A DNA stretch of 58,225 nt from Stenotrophomonas sp. HITSZ_GD (GTDB lineage Bacteria > Pseudomonadota > Gammaproteobacteria > Xanthomonadales > Xanthomonadaceae): assembly GCF_029543105.1 (NCBI RefSeq), contig NZ_JARQXB010000016.1, forward strand, positions 1 to 58,225, in the 5' to 3' direction. A program made the position numbers and the translations under genes. Under the pieces are notes generated by a model. It was not told where the DNA came from. It did no database searches and saw nothing but the letters and a program-made list of their open reading frames with translations. Below are positions 8,993 through 19,127 of this stretch, one piece after another. The stretch's first letter is position 1. Every line of letters starts with the position of its first letter.

Positions 8993-10357
8993 ATGCGCGG
9001 CAAGGCTGTGGTGGAGGTGGGCGTGGTCAAGCGCTTCTTCCTGTTCCTGCTCGCCCTCATCGTGTTGGGCGTGGCAGGCGTCTATGTACTGGCCTGGCGG
9101 CCCTCGATCAAGCCGATCGACCCGCCCGCCGCCGGTAGTTTCGATCCCGCACTGGTCAAACGCGGCGAGATGCTCGCCGGCGCCGGCTATTGCGCCACCT
9201 GCCACACGGCCAAGGGCGGCGCGCGCTATGCGGGCAACTACCCGATGCGCACCGACTTCGGCACGATCTGGTCGAGCAACATCACGCCCGACCCGCAGAC
9301 CGGCATCGGCCAGTGGTCCGAGGAAGCCTTCGTGCGCGCCATGCGCAAGGGCGTCAGCCGCGAGGGACGGCAGCTGTTCCCGGCTTTTCCCTACCAGCAT
9401 TTCGAACTGGTCAGCGACGAGGACCTGCACGCGCTGTACGCCTACCTGATGCAGCAGCCGCCGGTGCGCCAGGAACAGCGCAAGCCGGACGTGCCATTCC
9501 CGTTGAGCTGGCGCCCGTTGCAGGCCGGCTGGAAGCTGCTGTTCGTGCGCGAGGGCCAGTTCGGCCCGATCACCGGCAAGGACCCGCAGTGGAACCGCGG
9601 CGCCTACCTGGCCGAGGGCCTGGGCCACTGCTCGGCCTGCCACAGCCCGCGCAACCGCCTGGGCGCCGAACGCACCGGTGCGGAGCGCTACGCCGGCGCG
9701 CCCATCGACCAGTGGTACGCCCCGCCGCTGGACGCGCGCAACCACGCCCCGGTGCCGTGGAGCGAGGATGAGTTGTTCGCCTACCTGCGCCACGGCGCCA
9801 CGGCCCTGCACGGCTCGGCCGCCGGCCCGATGTCGCCGGTGGTGCACGAGGGCCTGGCCCGCCTGCCCGACGAGGACGTGCGCGCGATCGCCGCCTACTT
9901 CGCCGACCGCTTCGGCACCCGCGGCCAGCAGCTCGCCGCCCCGCAGGCGGCGCTCGCGCGCGCGGCGCAGGCCAATCGCCTCGGCACCGCGCAGCAGGAC
10001 GACCCGGGCGCCAACCTCTACAACGCGGCGTGTTCGTCGTGCCACTACAACACCGGCCCGATGCCGCTGCTGGTGCGGCCCGAGCTGGGCTTCAACAGCG
10101 CGCTGACGGCCGACGATCCCTCCACGCTGATCCAGATCATCCTGCACGGCATCGGCGTGGACGAAGGCCTGCCCGGGCAGATGATGCCGGGCTTCTCGCA
10201 CAGCTTCAGCAATGCGCAGGTGGCCGCGCTGGCGGCCTGGCTGCGGCGCACGCGCACCGACCGGCCACCGTGGCCGGACCTGGAAAAGCAGGTCGCCAAG
10301 CTGCGCGAGGAACCCTCCTCGGGCACCCAGAGCGGACAGACCGGAGCCCATCCATGA
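8993..10357 (+). CDS. Tri-heme membrane-anchored cytochrome c subunit
   Basis: A 454-aa protein with one N-terminal membrane anchor (about residues 12-35) and three heme c sites, CATCH, CSACH and CSSCH, matching the three-domain cytochrome subunits of periplasmic dehydrogenases. It should carry electrons from the downstream molybdenum enzyme to the quinone pool or an oxidase. Its stop overlaps the start of the 2Fe-2S gene (ATGA at 10354), which indicates translational coupling. The start is uncertain: ATG 8993 is used, but GTG codons just downstream would also leave the anchor intact. Confidence 0.88.
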   Translation: MRGKAVVEVGVVKRFFLFLLALIVLGVAGVYVLAWRPSIKPIDPPAAGSFDPALVKRGEMLAGAGYCATCHTAKGGARYAGNYPMRTDFGTIWSSNITPDPQTGIGQWSEEAFVRAMRKGVSREGRQLFPAFPYQHFELVSDEDLHALYAYLMQQPPVRQEQRKPDVPFPLSWRPLQAGWKLLFVREGQFGPITGKDPQWNRGAYLAEGLGHCSACHSPRNRLGAERTGAERYAGAPIDQWYAPPLDARNHAPVPWSEDELFAYLRHGATALHGSAAGPMSPVVHEGLARLPDEDVRAIAAYFADRFGTRGQQLAAPQAALARAAQANRLGTAQQDDPGANLYNAACSSCHYNTGPMPLLVRPELGFNSALTADDPSTLIQIILHGIGVDEGLPGQMMPGFSHSFSNAQVAALAAWLRRTRTDRPPWPDLEKQVAKLREEPSSGTQSGQTGAHP

Positions 10358-10854
10358 GCCAGTTCCAACTCAACGGCCAGCCCGTGCAGGTGCGCGCGGA
10401 CGACGACACGCCGCTGCTATGGGTGATCCGCGACGAGCTGCGCCTGACCGGCACCAAGTTCGGCTGCGGCATCGGCATGTGCGGGGCGTGCACGGTGCAC
10501 CTCAACGGCCGCGCGATCCGCTCGTGCATCACGCCGGTGGGCGCGGTGGCGGGGCAGCAGGTGACGACCATCGAGGGCCTCTCGCCCGATGGCCAGCACC
10601 CGCTGCAACAGGCGTGGGTCGCCGCGCAGGCGCCGCAGTGCGGCTACTGCCAGCCGGGACAGATCATGCAGGCCGCCACCTTGCTGGAGGATTTCCCCAA
10701 CCCGAGCGATGCCGAGATCGAAGCGGTGATGGCCGGCAGCCTGTGCCGGTGCATGGCCTACGTGCGCATCCGCAAGGCGATCCGGTTGGCGGCCGAGGCG
10801 ATGCAGGCGCCGGCACCGGCCGCCGCCGCGCCGGGAGGGACGGGCGATGAATGA
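10354..10854 (+). CDS. 2Fe-2S subunit of a molybdenum hydroxylase
   Basis: A 166-aa small subunit of the xanthine dehydrogenase/aldehyde oxidase family. The plant-type ferredoxin domain has the CGIGMCGAC cluster-ligand motif plus a fourth Cys. The helical domain has CGYC...CRC for the second 2Fe-2S cluster. It resembles IorA-type subunits of isoquinoline 1-oxidoreductase and related cytochrome-coupled enzymes. It overlaps the cytochrome gene by 4 nt and the Mo-subunit gene by 8 nt, so the three form one operon. The C-terminal tail is Ala/Pro-rich. Confidence 0.9.
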   Translation: MSQFQLNGQPVQVRADDDTPLLWVIRDELRLTGTKFGCGIGMCGACTVHLNGRAIRSCITPVGAVAGQQVTTIEGLSPDGQHPLQQAWVAAQAPQCGYCQPGQIMQAATLLEDFPNPSDAEIEAVMAGSLCRCMAYVRIRKAIRLAAEAMQAPAPAAAAPGGTGDE

Positions 10855-13129
10855 CCTCGGCACGCCCCGCGGCCTGCGCCTGACCCGGCGCGGCTTCCTG
10901 ATCGGTGCCGCCGGCACCGGTTTCGTGATGGCATTCGCGCGCGCTTCGCTGGTGTTGCCCGAGCAGGCCGCGCAGGTGGTCGCCACGCGCAGCTTCGACC
11001 CCAACCTGTGGTTCCGCATCGATGCCGACGGCACGATCACCGTGCATGTCATCCGCGCCGAGATGGGCCAGCACGTGGGCACCGCGCTGGCGCGCATCCT
11101 CGCCGACGAACTGGAGGCGGACTGGTCGCAGGTGCGCGTGGAGCACGTGGACAGCGACCCGAAGTGGGGACTGATGGTCACCGGCGGCAGCTGGTCGGTG
11201 TGGCAGAGCTTCCCGTTGCTCAGCCAGGCCGGCGCGGCCGGGCGCACGGCGCTCATCGAGGAGGCCGCCAAGCTGCTCGGCGTGCCGGCGGCGTCGTTGC
11301 AGGCACGCAACAGCGTGGTGAGCGGCGGCGGGCGTTCGATCACCTATGCGCAGATCGTGCAGCGCGGCGACCTGAGCCGCAGCTGGAGCGCGGAGGAACT
11401 CAAGGCGATGCCGGTGAAGCCGCCGGCCGAGCGGCGGCTGGTCGGCGTGGATACGCAGGCGCTGGACATTCCCGGCAAGACCGACGGCAAGGGCGTGTAC
11501 GGCATCGACGCGCACATCGACGGCATGGTGCATGCCGCCCCGGTGGTGCCGCCGACGCGCAACGGCTCCAAGGCCGGCGCGGTGGACGAAACGCTGGCCA
11601 AACAAGTGAAGGGTTACCAGGGCCACCTGGTGCTGGATGATCCCTCCGGCACGGTGCCCGGCTGGGTGCTGGCGCTGGCCGATTCCACCTGGGCGGCCAT
11701 GCAGGCCGCGCGCCGCCTCAAGGTGACCTGGAACAACGACGACACCGCGGAGGTCTCCGAGCAGCAGGTGCTGGACCACGCGGCCAAGCTGATCGCCGAT
11801 GCCAATGCCGGCGCGCGCGTGGTCGAAGGCCCGGTGGAGGACGCCTTCGCCAAGGCGGCTTCCACGCTGGAGGCCGAGTACACCACCGCCAGCGTGCTGC
11901 ACTTCCAGCTCGAACCGGTGAACGCGCTGGCCCTGCAGAAGAACGGCGTGTGGGAGATCCATACCGGCAACCAGTGGCAGTCGCTGATCCTGCCGACGCT
12001 GGCCAAGGCGCTGGGCGTGGGCGAGGACAAGGTGGTGCTGCGCACCTACCTGCTTGGCGGCGGCTTCGGGCGGCGGCTCAACGGCGACTACACCGTGCCG
12101 GCCGCGCTGGCCTCCAAGGCGCTGGGCGGCAAGCCGGTGAAGCTCACGCTGACCCGCGAGGACGACGCGCGCTTCGACTCGATCCGCTCGGCCTCGCTGC
12201 AGAAACTGCGCATGGGCTTCGACGCCGCCGGCAAGGTGGTGGCGATGCAGCACGATGCCTGTGCCGGCTGGCCCACGCAGGTGATGGCCGGCGCGCTGCT
12301 CGGCAAGGCCAAGGGCAACGGCGCCCCCTACGACCCGTTCGCCATTTCCGGCGCCGACCACTGGTACACGGTGGGCGCGCATCGCGTGCGCGCGATCTCC
12401 AATGATCTGGCCAACCGCGTGTTCCGCCCTGGCTGGTTGCGCTCGGTGGGCCCGGGCTGGACCAACTGGGCGCTGGAAAGCTTCATGGACGAGGCCGCGC
12501 ACCAGCGCGGGCAGGACTCGCTGGCGTTCCGGCTCTCGCTGCTCGACGCCACCGGCGACAACGCCGGCAGCGCGCCCAATGCCGTGGGCGGCGCCGCGCG
12601 GCAGGCCGGTGCGTTGCGCCGGGCCGCCGAACTGGCGGGGTGGGGGCAGGCGTTGCCCGCCGATACCGGGCTGGGCATCGCCACCTCGTTCGGGCAGGAG
12701 CGCGACATGCCGACCTGGGTGGCCTGCGTGGCACGGGTGAAGGTGGATCGCCAGAGCGGGCATGTGCAGGTCGAGCAGCTCACCGTGGTGACCGATTGCG
12801 GCACCGTGGTACACCCGGACGGCGCGCTGGCGCAGACCGAGGGCGCCACGCTGTGGGGCTTGAGCATGGCGCTGCACGAGGGCACGCTGATCGAACACGG
12901 GCAGGTGCGCGACATCAACCTCAACAGCTACACGCCGTTGCGCATCGCCGACGTGCCGCCGCTGCAGATCGAGTTCATCCCCAGCACCGAGGCCTCCGTG
13001 GGCCTGGGCGAGCCGGCCACCACGGTGGTGGCGCCGGCCATCGGCAACGCGATCTTCGCCGCGGTGGGCGCGCGCGTGCGCCACCTGCCCATCACGCCGG
13101 AGGCGGTGCGCAAGGCGTTGAAGGGGTAG
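10847..13129 (+). CDS. Molybdopterin-binding subunit, xanthine dehydrogenase family (IorB-like)
   Basis: A 760-aa catalytic subunit. A Tat signal is present near the N-terminus (TRRGFLIGAAGTG, about residues 13-25), so the enzyme is exported folded. Mo-cofactor segments include GGGFGRR and the C-terminal GLGEPA, where Glu is the expected catalytic base. The family hydroxylates N-heterocycles or oxidises aldehydes. The substrate here is not predictable. Coupling to a separate multi-heme cytochrome c argues for a periplasmic enzyme feeding the respiratory chain. No XdhC-type cofactor insertion gene is present in this cluster. Confidence 0.9.
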   Translation: MNDLGTPRGLRLTRRGFLIGAAGTGFVMAFARASLVLPEQAAQVVATRSFDPNLWFRIDADGTITVHVIRAEMGQHVGTALARILADELEADWSQVRVEHVDSDPKWGLMVTGGSWSVWQSFPLLSQAGAAGRTALIEEAAKLLGVPAASLQARNSVVSGGGRSITYAQIVQRGDLSRSWSAEELKAMPVKPPAERRLVGVDTQALDIPGKTDGKGVYGIDAHIDGMVHAAPVVPPTRNGSKAGAVDETLAKQVKGYQGHLVLDDPSGTVPGWVLALADSTWAAMQAARRLKVTWNNDDTAEVSEQQVLDHAAKLIADANAGARVVEGPVEDAFAKAASTLEAEYTTASVLHFQLEPVNALALQKNGVWEIHTGNQWQSLILPTLAKALGVGEDKVVLRTYLLGGGFGRRLNGDYTVPAALASKALGGKPVKLTLTREDDARFDSIRSASLQKLRMGFDAAGKVVAMQHDACAGWPTQVMAGALLGKAKGNGAPYDPFAISGADHWYTVGAHRVRAISNDLANRVFRPGWLRSVGPGWTNWALESFMDEAAHQRGQDSLAFRLSLLDATGDNAGSAPNAVGGAARQAGALRRAAELAGWGQALPADTGLGIATSFGQERDMPTWVACVARVKVDRQSGHVQVEQLTVVTDCGTVVHPDGALAQTEGATLWGLSMALHEGTLIEHGQVRDINLNSYTPLRIADVPPLQIEFIPSTEASVGLGEPATTVVAPAIGNAIFAAVGARVRHLPITPEAVRKALKG

Positions 13130-13194
13130 GCCGCCGGCTTGGCGGCGTGCCCGGCAGCGCATACCCTTCCATCTCCATGGAATGGGGGCGAGGC

Positions 13195-14538
13195 ATGCGA
13201 TCTGCTTTACGGATGACCGGCAAGGTCGTGCTGGGCGGGGTACTGGCCGTGATCGCGCTCTACGGCGCGCTGTGGGCCCTAAATGCGCGCGACCAGGCGC
13301 CGTCGGCGCAGGTGCAGGGCTTCCACGCCGAACGGGCGCGGCGTCCCGTGTTGGCCGATGCCGATAATGCATTTGTCTATCTGTCGGGCATGGGCGCGGC
13401 CAAGGGCGAGGATCCGCAGCAGGTGGGCGCGGCGCACATCAAGCGGCTGGCCGGCGCGGCCAGGCAGGAGACGCTCGCGTTGCCCGGCGGCGCGCCGGCG
13501 CTGCGCAAGGCGCGTTCGCCAGCGGTGCAGCAGTTGGCCAGCATCTGCTCGCAGGACGCCAAGGCCTGCGCGGAGGCGTTGCCGACATCCGACGCGACGC
13601 TGACGCAATGGCTTGCCAGTGAAGGCTGGTGGCTGGAGCGCTACCACGCACTGATCCAGCATGCCGGTTGGCGGGATGCGGACGCCGCCGACATCGCGCT
13701 GGTCTTCCCGCCTTACCAGCACGCACTGGATGGGCAGCAGCTACTGCTGTTGCAGGCGTGGCAGCGTGCCCACGCCGGCGATGCCGCCGCCGCGCAGGCG
13801 CTGCTCGATAGCGACTTGCTGTTCTGGCGCCGCGTGTTGCGCGAATCGGACCTGCTGGTCAGCAAAAGCATCGCGGCGGCCGCGATCCGACGCCACTTCG
13901 CGTTGGGAAACCTGGTGCTGCGCGAACAGGCGATCGCGCCGCCCGCCGGGTGGGCGGTGCCGTTCACCGTTCAAGAGCGCTCCATGCGGCGTGCGTTGGC
14001 CGGTGAGCTGCGGCTGGTCGAAGGGGCGACGGACAGTGCGTTGGCATCCGCCGCACCGGCGCAAACCGGGTTGGAGCGCGTGATCTATGCGCTACAGGCG
14101 CCGTTCTTCAAGCGGCAGGCCACGATCAACCTGATCGCCGCCGATTACGAAGTGCTCGCTGCGGTCAGCGAGCGCCCACTCCCGGAGCTCCCAGACGCTT
14201 TGGCACAAGCGCAAAAGAACACGGCCACCGTGGGCCCGGGATGGCTTTACAACCCGACGGGGCATCTGCTGCAACAAGTCGGCAGCGGCACGTTGCGCTA
14301 CGGCGACTACCTGTTCCAGTTCGCCGACCTGGAGGGCCTGCGGCGCACCGCCTGGACGACGGCGGACCTGCGCACGCGCGGCCAGGATCGCGCGGGCATG
14401 ACCGCCGTGCTGACCGCGGCGCCGCTTCGCGATCCTTACGGCGGTGAGCCTTTGCGCTGGTCTGCTGCCCAGGATGCCGTGGTGTTCGATGCGCGCGCAA
14501 AGCGGTTCGGCCCATCGCGCCTATGGGTCATTTATTGA
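13195..14538 (+). CDS. Membrane-anchored protein of unknown function
   Basis: A 447-aa protein that I do not recognise. It has one N-terminal hydrophobic segment (about residues 9-29), then a long soluble helical part that would lie in the periplasm. It contains isolated motifs such as LASICSQDAKAC (two Cys) and no known catalytic signature. ATG 13195 follows a GGGGCGAGG purine run; ATG 13177 in the same frame is an alternative and adds six residues. It follows the molybdenum hydroxylase by 65 nt on the same strand but may be a separate unit. The 175 nt after it hold the TonB-receptor promoter. Confidence 0.7.
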   Translation: MRSALRMTGKVVLGGVLAVIALYGALWALNARDQAPSAQVQGFHAERARRPVLADADNAFVYLSGMGAAKGEDPQQVGAAHIKRLAGAARQETLALPGGAPALRKARSPAVQQLASICSQDAKACAEALPTSDATLTQWLASEGWWLERYHALIQHAGWRDADAADIALVFPPYQHALDGQQLLLLQAWQRAHAGDAAAAQALLDSDLLFWRRVLRESDLLVSKSIAAAAIRRHFALGNLVLREQAIAPPAGWAVPFTVQERSMRRALAGELRLVEGATDSALASAAPAQTGLERVIYALQAPFFKRQATINLIAADYEVLAAVSERPLPELPDALAQAQKNTATVGPGWLYNPTGHLLQQVGSGTLRYGDYLFQFADLEGLRRTAWTTADLRTRGQDRAGMTAVLTAAPLRDPYGGEPLRWSAAQDAVVFDARAKRFGPSRLWVIY

Positions 14539-14652
14539 CCAACTTCCGCGCGCGCAACGTGTTGCGCCGCGTCAGCCGCCGTGCGTGCGCACGAGCGCAC
14601 CGTTACGGATCAAGCCTCTGCGCACTGCCCGCGAAGGTCATATAACGAAAAG

Positions 14653-14682
14653 TTGACAATTTATTCGTCCTCGCCATAGAAC
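14653..14682 (+). promoter_or_regulatory. Sigma-70-like promoter for the TonB-dependent receptor
   Basis: A perfect -35 TTGACA (14653-14658) is followed after 18 nt by TAGAAC (14677-14682), a 4/6 match to TATAAT. The local AT-rich stretch stands out from its surroundings. It ends 31 nt before the receptor's start codon. Confidence 0.5.
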
Positions 14683-14713
14683 AGCGCTGTCATCGAGGCT
14701 TGGAGGGAGCCGA

Positions 14714-17455
14714 ATGCGCATTGCACCCCTGTCCCCGCGCGGGACTGTTCGTCGTCACCACTTGGTCCTGGCCTGCGCGTTGGCGCTGAGTGCCGGCACC
14801 GCCCAGGCCCAGCAGGCCACCGCCCAGAACACGCCCGACCCGACCACGCTCGACGCGGTGCAGGTCACTGGCATCCGCGCCGCCATCGAATCGGCGGTCG
14901 CCACCAAGAACGAATCCACGTCCATCGTGGAGGCCATCTCCGCCGAGGACATCGGCAAGCTGCCGGACATCAGCATCGCCGATTCGATCTCGCGCCTGCC
15001 CGGCATCGCTACCCAGCGCGTGGACGGCCGCTCGCAGGTCGTGCAGATCCGCGGCATGTCCGAGCAGTTCGTCGGCACCACGCTCAATGGCCGCGAGCAG
15101 GTCAGCACCGGTGAAAGCCGGGGCGTGGAGTTCGACCAGTACCCGGCCGAGCTGATCAACGCCGTCACCGTGTACAAGACCGCCGACGCGGCGGTGGTGG
15201 GCCAGGGCCTGTCCGGCACGGTGGACCTGCAGACCATCCGCCCGCTGGACCTGGGCGAGCGCCGCATCGTGATTACCGGCAACGGCGAGAAGAACTCGCT
15301 GGGCAAGCTCAGCTCGGACGGCGACGACAAGGGCTACCGCGCCAGCGCCTCCTACGTGGACCAGTTCGCCGACGACACCATCGGCATCGCGCTGGGCGTG
15401 GCGCGGCTGAACTCGCCGTTCCAGGAGCAGCACTACAAGGAATGGTGGTGGGCCAACACCGACGTGTGGGGCCAGTCGCAGCCGGGCAAGCCGGCCGATG
15501 CGATCGCGCTGCAGGGCCAGGAAGCCTGGGTGAAATCGCGCGACCTCACCCGCGACGGCGTGATGGGCGCCTTCGAGTTCAAGCCCAACGAACATTTCCA
15601 CAGCATCCTCGACGTGTACTGGTCCAAGTTCCAGCAGGACGAAGTGATGCACGGCGCGATGTGGACCAATGACGCCTACTGGACCGGCATGAACGGCCAG
15701 CCGGCCGGCTACCAGAACATCGGCCTGACCGAGCGCAACGGCTACCCGATCATCACCAGCGGCACCCAGACCGGCGTGCAGCCGCTGGTGCGCAACGACA
15801 ACAACACCCGCGAGGACAAGCTGTTCTCGGCTGGCTGGACCAACACGCTCAGCTTCGACCCGTGGACGGTGAGCCTGGACCTGAACTACTCGCGCGCCGA
15901 GCGCCGCCAGTCGCAGCTGGAGACCTACGCCGGCCTGGCCGACCCGCAGGACGTGGGCTTCCAGGTGCCGATCAGCGCCGGCTACGGCCACTATTCGCTG
16001 GCCGACCTGTCCGACCCCAACAGCGTCTACCTGTGGGACGTGCAGAACTACGGGCATGACGGCCGCCTGGAGAATTCCTGGCAGAAGGACGAGATCAAGG
16101 CCGGGCGCCTGCAGTTCACCTACGACGTCGATACCGCCTTCGTGCGCAGCTTCGATTTCGGCGCCAACATCAACCGCCGCAGCAAGGACAAGCGCTCGGA
16201 CGTGTACTTCGCCACGCTGCGCGATGGCCCCACGCTGGTGGATCCGTCGCTGTTGATGTCGCCGACCTCGCTGGGCTTCGTCGGCATGGGCAACCTCCTC
16301 ACCTTCAACCCGCGCGCGCTGCTGGACCGCTACTACGACGTGGCGATCTCCGAAAGCAACGACGACCTGCGCAAGGACTACGTCGTCGACGAGGACGTCA
16401 ACACGTATTACCTGCGCGCCAACATCGACATGGACCTGACCGACCGCGTGCGCGTGCGCGGCAACGCGGGCATGCAGTACATCACCACCGACCAGTCCTC
16501 CACCGGCTTCAACGCCAACGGCGGGGCGATCACCGGCAGCCAGACCCTGGGCGCGCGCTACCACGACGCCCTGCCGAGCCTGAACCTGGTGTTCGATTTC
16601 GGCGACGGCTGGAATGTGCGCTTCGGCGCGGCCAAGCAGCTCATGCGCGCGCCGATCAACTACCTCAGCGCCGATTCCAGCGCCTCGGTCAGCCAGACCA
16701 CCAGCCTGTGGGAAGGCAGCGGCGGCAACCCGACGCTGGAGCCGTACCGCGCCAACGCGGTGGACCTGTCGCTGGAGAAGTACATGGGCCGCGCCAGCTA
16801 CGCCAGCCTGGCGCTGTTCTACAAGGATCTGGAGACCTACATCTATCGCCAGACCATTCCGTGGGACTTCACCGGCTACAACCCGGACGGCGAGGCCCCG
16901 ATCTCCAACATCGGCACGTTCTCGACCTGGGCCAACGGCACCGGCGGCTACATGCGTGGCGTCGAAGCGGCGGTGACGCTGACCGGCGACCTGTTCTCCG
17001 AGCGCCTGGACGGCTTCGGCGTGCAGCTCAACGGTTCCTACACCGAGTCCTCGATCGACCCGGACCCGAACGATGCCACGCCGGGGACCGACACCATCCC
17101 GGGCCTGTCGAAGGTCGTCGCCAACGCCACGCTGTTCTACGAGAAGTACGGCTGGGGCGCGCGCATCAGCCAGCGCTACCGCGACCCGTACCGCGGCGAG
17201 TATTCCTCGCTGTTCGGCCAGCGCCAGTACCGCAATACGCTGAGCGAGCGCAGCGTGGACCTGCAGGTGAGCTACGCGTTCCCGGATACCAGCGTGTTGA
17301 AGGGGCTGTCGGTGATGTTCCAGGTCAACAACCTGACCAACGAGCCGTTCCGCACCGAGGTGAGCGAATCGACCAACAGCACCGGCCTGTTCCTCCCGGA
17401 GGAATACACCGAGTACGGGCGCCAGTACCTGCTGGGCTTCAGCTACAAGCTGTAA
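14714..17455 (+). CDS. TonB-dependent receptor
   Basis: A 913-aa outer-membrane gated transporter. A signal peptide (about residues 1-34, ending AQA) is followed by a TonB-box-like DAVQVTG (about 48-54), then a plug domain with EDIGKLPDISIADSISRLPG, and a beta-barrel running to the C-terminus (QYLLGFSYKL). This plug type is common among the many Xanthomonadaceae receptors for carbohydrates and other nutrients. There is no N-terminal sigma-regulator signalling extension. No adjacent catabolic genes reveal the substrate. It is monocistronic between its own promoter and the photolyase gene. A GGAGGGA ribosome site precedes ATG 14714. Confidence 0.93.
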   Translation: MRIAPLSPRGTVRRHHLVLACALALSAGTAQAQQATAQNTPDPTTLDAVQVTGIRAAIESAVATKNESTSIVEAISAEDIGKLPDISIADSISRLPGIATQRVDGRSQVVQIRGMSEQFVGTTLNGREQVSTGESRGVEFDQYPAELINAVTVYKTADAAVVGQGLSGTVDLQTIRPLDLGERRIVITGNGEKNSLGKLSSDGDDKGYRASASYVDQFADDTIGIALGVARLNSPFQEQHYKEWWWANTDVWGQSQPGKPADAIALQGQEAWVKSRDLTRDGVMGAFEFKPNEHFHSILDVYWSKFQQDEVMHGAMWTNDAYWTGMNGQPAGYQNIGLTERNGYPIITSGTQTGVQPLVRNDNNTREDKLFSAGWTNTLSFDPWTVSLDLNYSRAERRQSQLETYAGLADPQDVGFQVPISAGYGHYSLADLSDPNSVYLWDVQNYGHDGRLENSWQKDEIKAGRLQFTYDVDTAFVRSFDFGANINRRSKDKRSDVYFATLRDGPTLVDPSLLMSPTSLGFVGMGNLLTFNPRALLDRYYDVAISESNDDLRKDYVVDEDVNTYYLRANIDMDLTDRVRVRGNAGMQYITTDQSSTGFNANGGAITGSQTLGARYHDALPSLNLVFDFGDGWNVRFGAAKQLMRAPINYLSADSSASVSQTTSLWEGSGGNPTLEPYRANAVDLSLEKYMGRASYASLALFYKDLETYIYRQTIPWDFTGYNPDGEAPISNIGTFSTWANGTGGYMRGVEAAVTLTGDLFSERLDGFGVQLNGSYTESSIDPDPNDATPGTDTIPGLSKVVANATLFYEKYGWGARISQRYRDPYRGEYSSLFGQRQYRNTLSERSVDLQVSYAFPDTSVLKGLSVMFQVNNLTNEPFRTEVSESTNSTGLFLPEEYTEYGRQYLLGFSYKL

Positions 17456-17572
17456 CGGGCAAGGCCTCTCTCCAAGGGGAACGCGCGACGGCCGGGACCT
17501 CCCGGCCGTCGTCGCATCCGCATCGCATCGGCCCGGCTATCATCGCCCCCGTCTCCCAGGGGTAGCGGATCG

Positions 17573-18994
17573 ATGGAACATGCGGTGGTGTGGCTGCGGC
17601 GCGATCTGCGCCTGGACGATCAACCGGCGCTGCGCGCCGCGCTGGACGCCGGACAGGTGCCGATCCCGCTGTACATCCATGCGCCGCACGAGGAAGGCCG
17701 CTGGGCGCCGGGCGCGGCGTCGAACGCGTGGCTGCACCGCTCGCTGCAGGCGCTGGGCGACGACCTGCACGCACGCGGTTCGGCGCTGCTGATCCGGCGG
17801 GGCGACAGCGCCCAGGTGCTGGAGGAGGTCATCGCGGCCAGCGGCGCGCGCAGCGTGTACTGGACCCGCAAGTACGAGCCGGCCACGCAGCCGCGCGATG
17901 CGCGCATCAAGCGCACGCTGCGCGAGCGCGGCATCGAGGCGGAGAGTTTCAACGGCGCGCTGTTGTTCGAGCCGTGGGCGTTGGCCACCAAGCAAGGCGG
18001 CCCGTACAAGGTGTTCACCCCGTTCTGGCGCAGCGCATTGGCCCAATGGCAGCTGCCCGCGCCCTGGCGCGCCCCCGCGCGCCTGCCCAAGCCGCCGGCG
18101 CTGGACGGCGAGGCACTGGACGCACTCGGCCTGGCGCCGACGCGCGACTGGGACGAAGGCTTCTGGGCGCAGTGGCAGCCGGGCGAGGCGGGCGCGCACG
18201 AGATGCTGGAGGCCTTCATCGATGGCGCGTTGCACGGCTACCGCCAGCAGCGCGACCAGCCCGACCGCATCGGCACCTCGCGGCTCTCGCCGCACCTGCA
18301 CTTCGGCGAGATCGCCCCGTGGCGCATATGCGCCGAGCTGGCACAGCACCCTCGCGCGGCCACGGCCGCCGATGTGGAGGGTTACATCCGCGAGCTGGGC
18401 TGGCGCGAGTTCGCCTACCACCTGTTGCACCACTTCCCGCACACCGTTTCGCGCAACCTGGACAGCCGCTTCGACCAGTTCCCCTGGGCCGCGCGCGATG
18501 CCACCTCCCTGCGGGCGTGGCGGCGGGGCCGCACCGGCATTCCGATCGTCGATGCCGGCATGCGCGAGCTGTGGCACACCGGCTTCATGCACAACCGCGT
18601 GCGCATGATCGTCGCCAGCCTGCTGACCAAGCACCTGCGCCAGCACTGGGGCCTGGGCGCGCGCTGGTTCTGGGATACGTTGGTCGACGCCGACCTGGCC
18701 AACAACACGCTGGGCTGGCAATGGGTGGCCGGCACCGGCGCCGATGCCGCGCCTTACTTCCGCGTGTTCAACCCGGTGACCCAGGCCAAGCGCTTCGACC
18801 CGCAGGCGCGCTACATCACCCGCTGGGTGCCCGAACTGGCGGCCTTGCCGGTGGCGCAGCGCTTCGCGCCCTGGGAGCATCCGCAAGCGCTGGCCGATCA
18901 CGCGCCGGATTATCCCCGCACGCCGATCATCGACCTGGCCGAAGGTCGCGAGGCGGCGCTGGCGGCCTACGCGAAGATGCGCGCGGCAAACTGA
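17573..18994 (+). CDS. phrB: Deoxyribodipyrimidine photolyase (class I CPD)
   Basis: A 473-aa light-driven repair enzyme that splits cyclobutane pyrimidine dimers. The antenna-binding Rossmann domain begins VVWLRRDLRLDD. The FAD domain shows RIGTSRLSPHLHFGE, TGIPIVDAGMREL, HNRVRMI and DLANNTLGWQWVAG. The Asn in the last motif, next to the flavin N5, is typical of photolyases rather than cryptochromes. Length matches E. coli PhrB. It stands alone on its strand between the receptor and the OmpA-like gene. Confidence 0.94.
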   Translation: MEHAVVWLRRDLRLDDQPALRAALDAGQVPIPLYIHAPHEEGRWAPGAASNAWLHRSLQALGDDLHARGSALLIRRGDSAQVLEEVIAASGARSVYWTRKYEPATQPRDARIKRTLRERGIEAESFNGALLFEPWALATKQGGPYKVFTPFWRSALAQWQLPAPWRAPARLPKPPALDGEALDALGLAPTRDWDEGFWAQWQPGEAGAHEMLEAFIDGALHGYRQQRDQPDRIGTSRLSPHLHFGEIAPWRICAELAQHPRAATAADVEGYIRELGWREFAYHLLHHFPHTVSRNLDSRFDQFPWAARDATSLRAWRRGRTGIPIVDAGMRELWHTGFMHNRVRMIVASLLTKHLRQHWGLGARWFWDTLVDADLANNTLGWQWVAGTGADAAPYFRVFNPVTQAKRFDPQARYITRWVPELAALPVAQRFAPWEHPQALADHAPDYPRTPIIDLAEGREAALAAYAKMRAAN

Positions 18995-19127
18995 ATCGCC
19001 GCGACAGGTGCCTGAACGCGGGCCGGATGGCAGGGCCACGGCGTGCGTTTTCATCATGTTCTGCTCGCGCCGGCGTGTTTATTCTCGCCTCCAGCATCCC
19101 GCCGGTACCCGGCAACAAGGAGGAATC

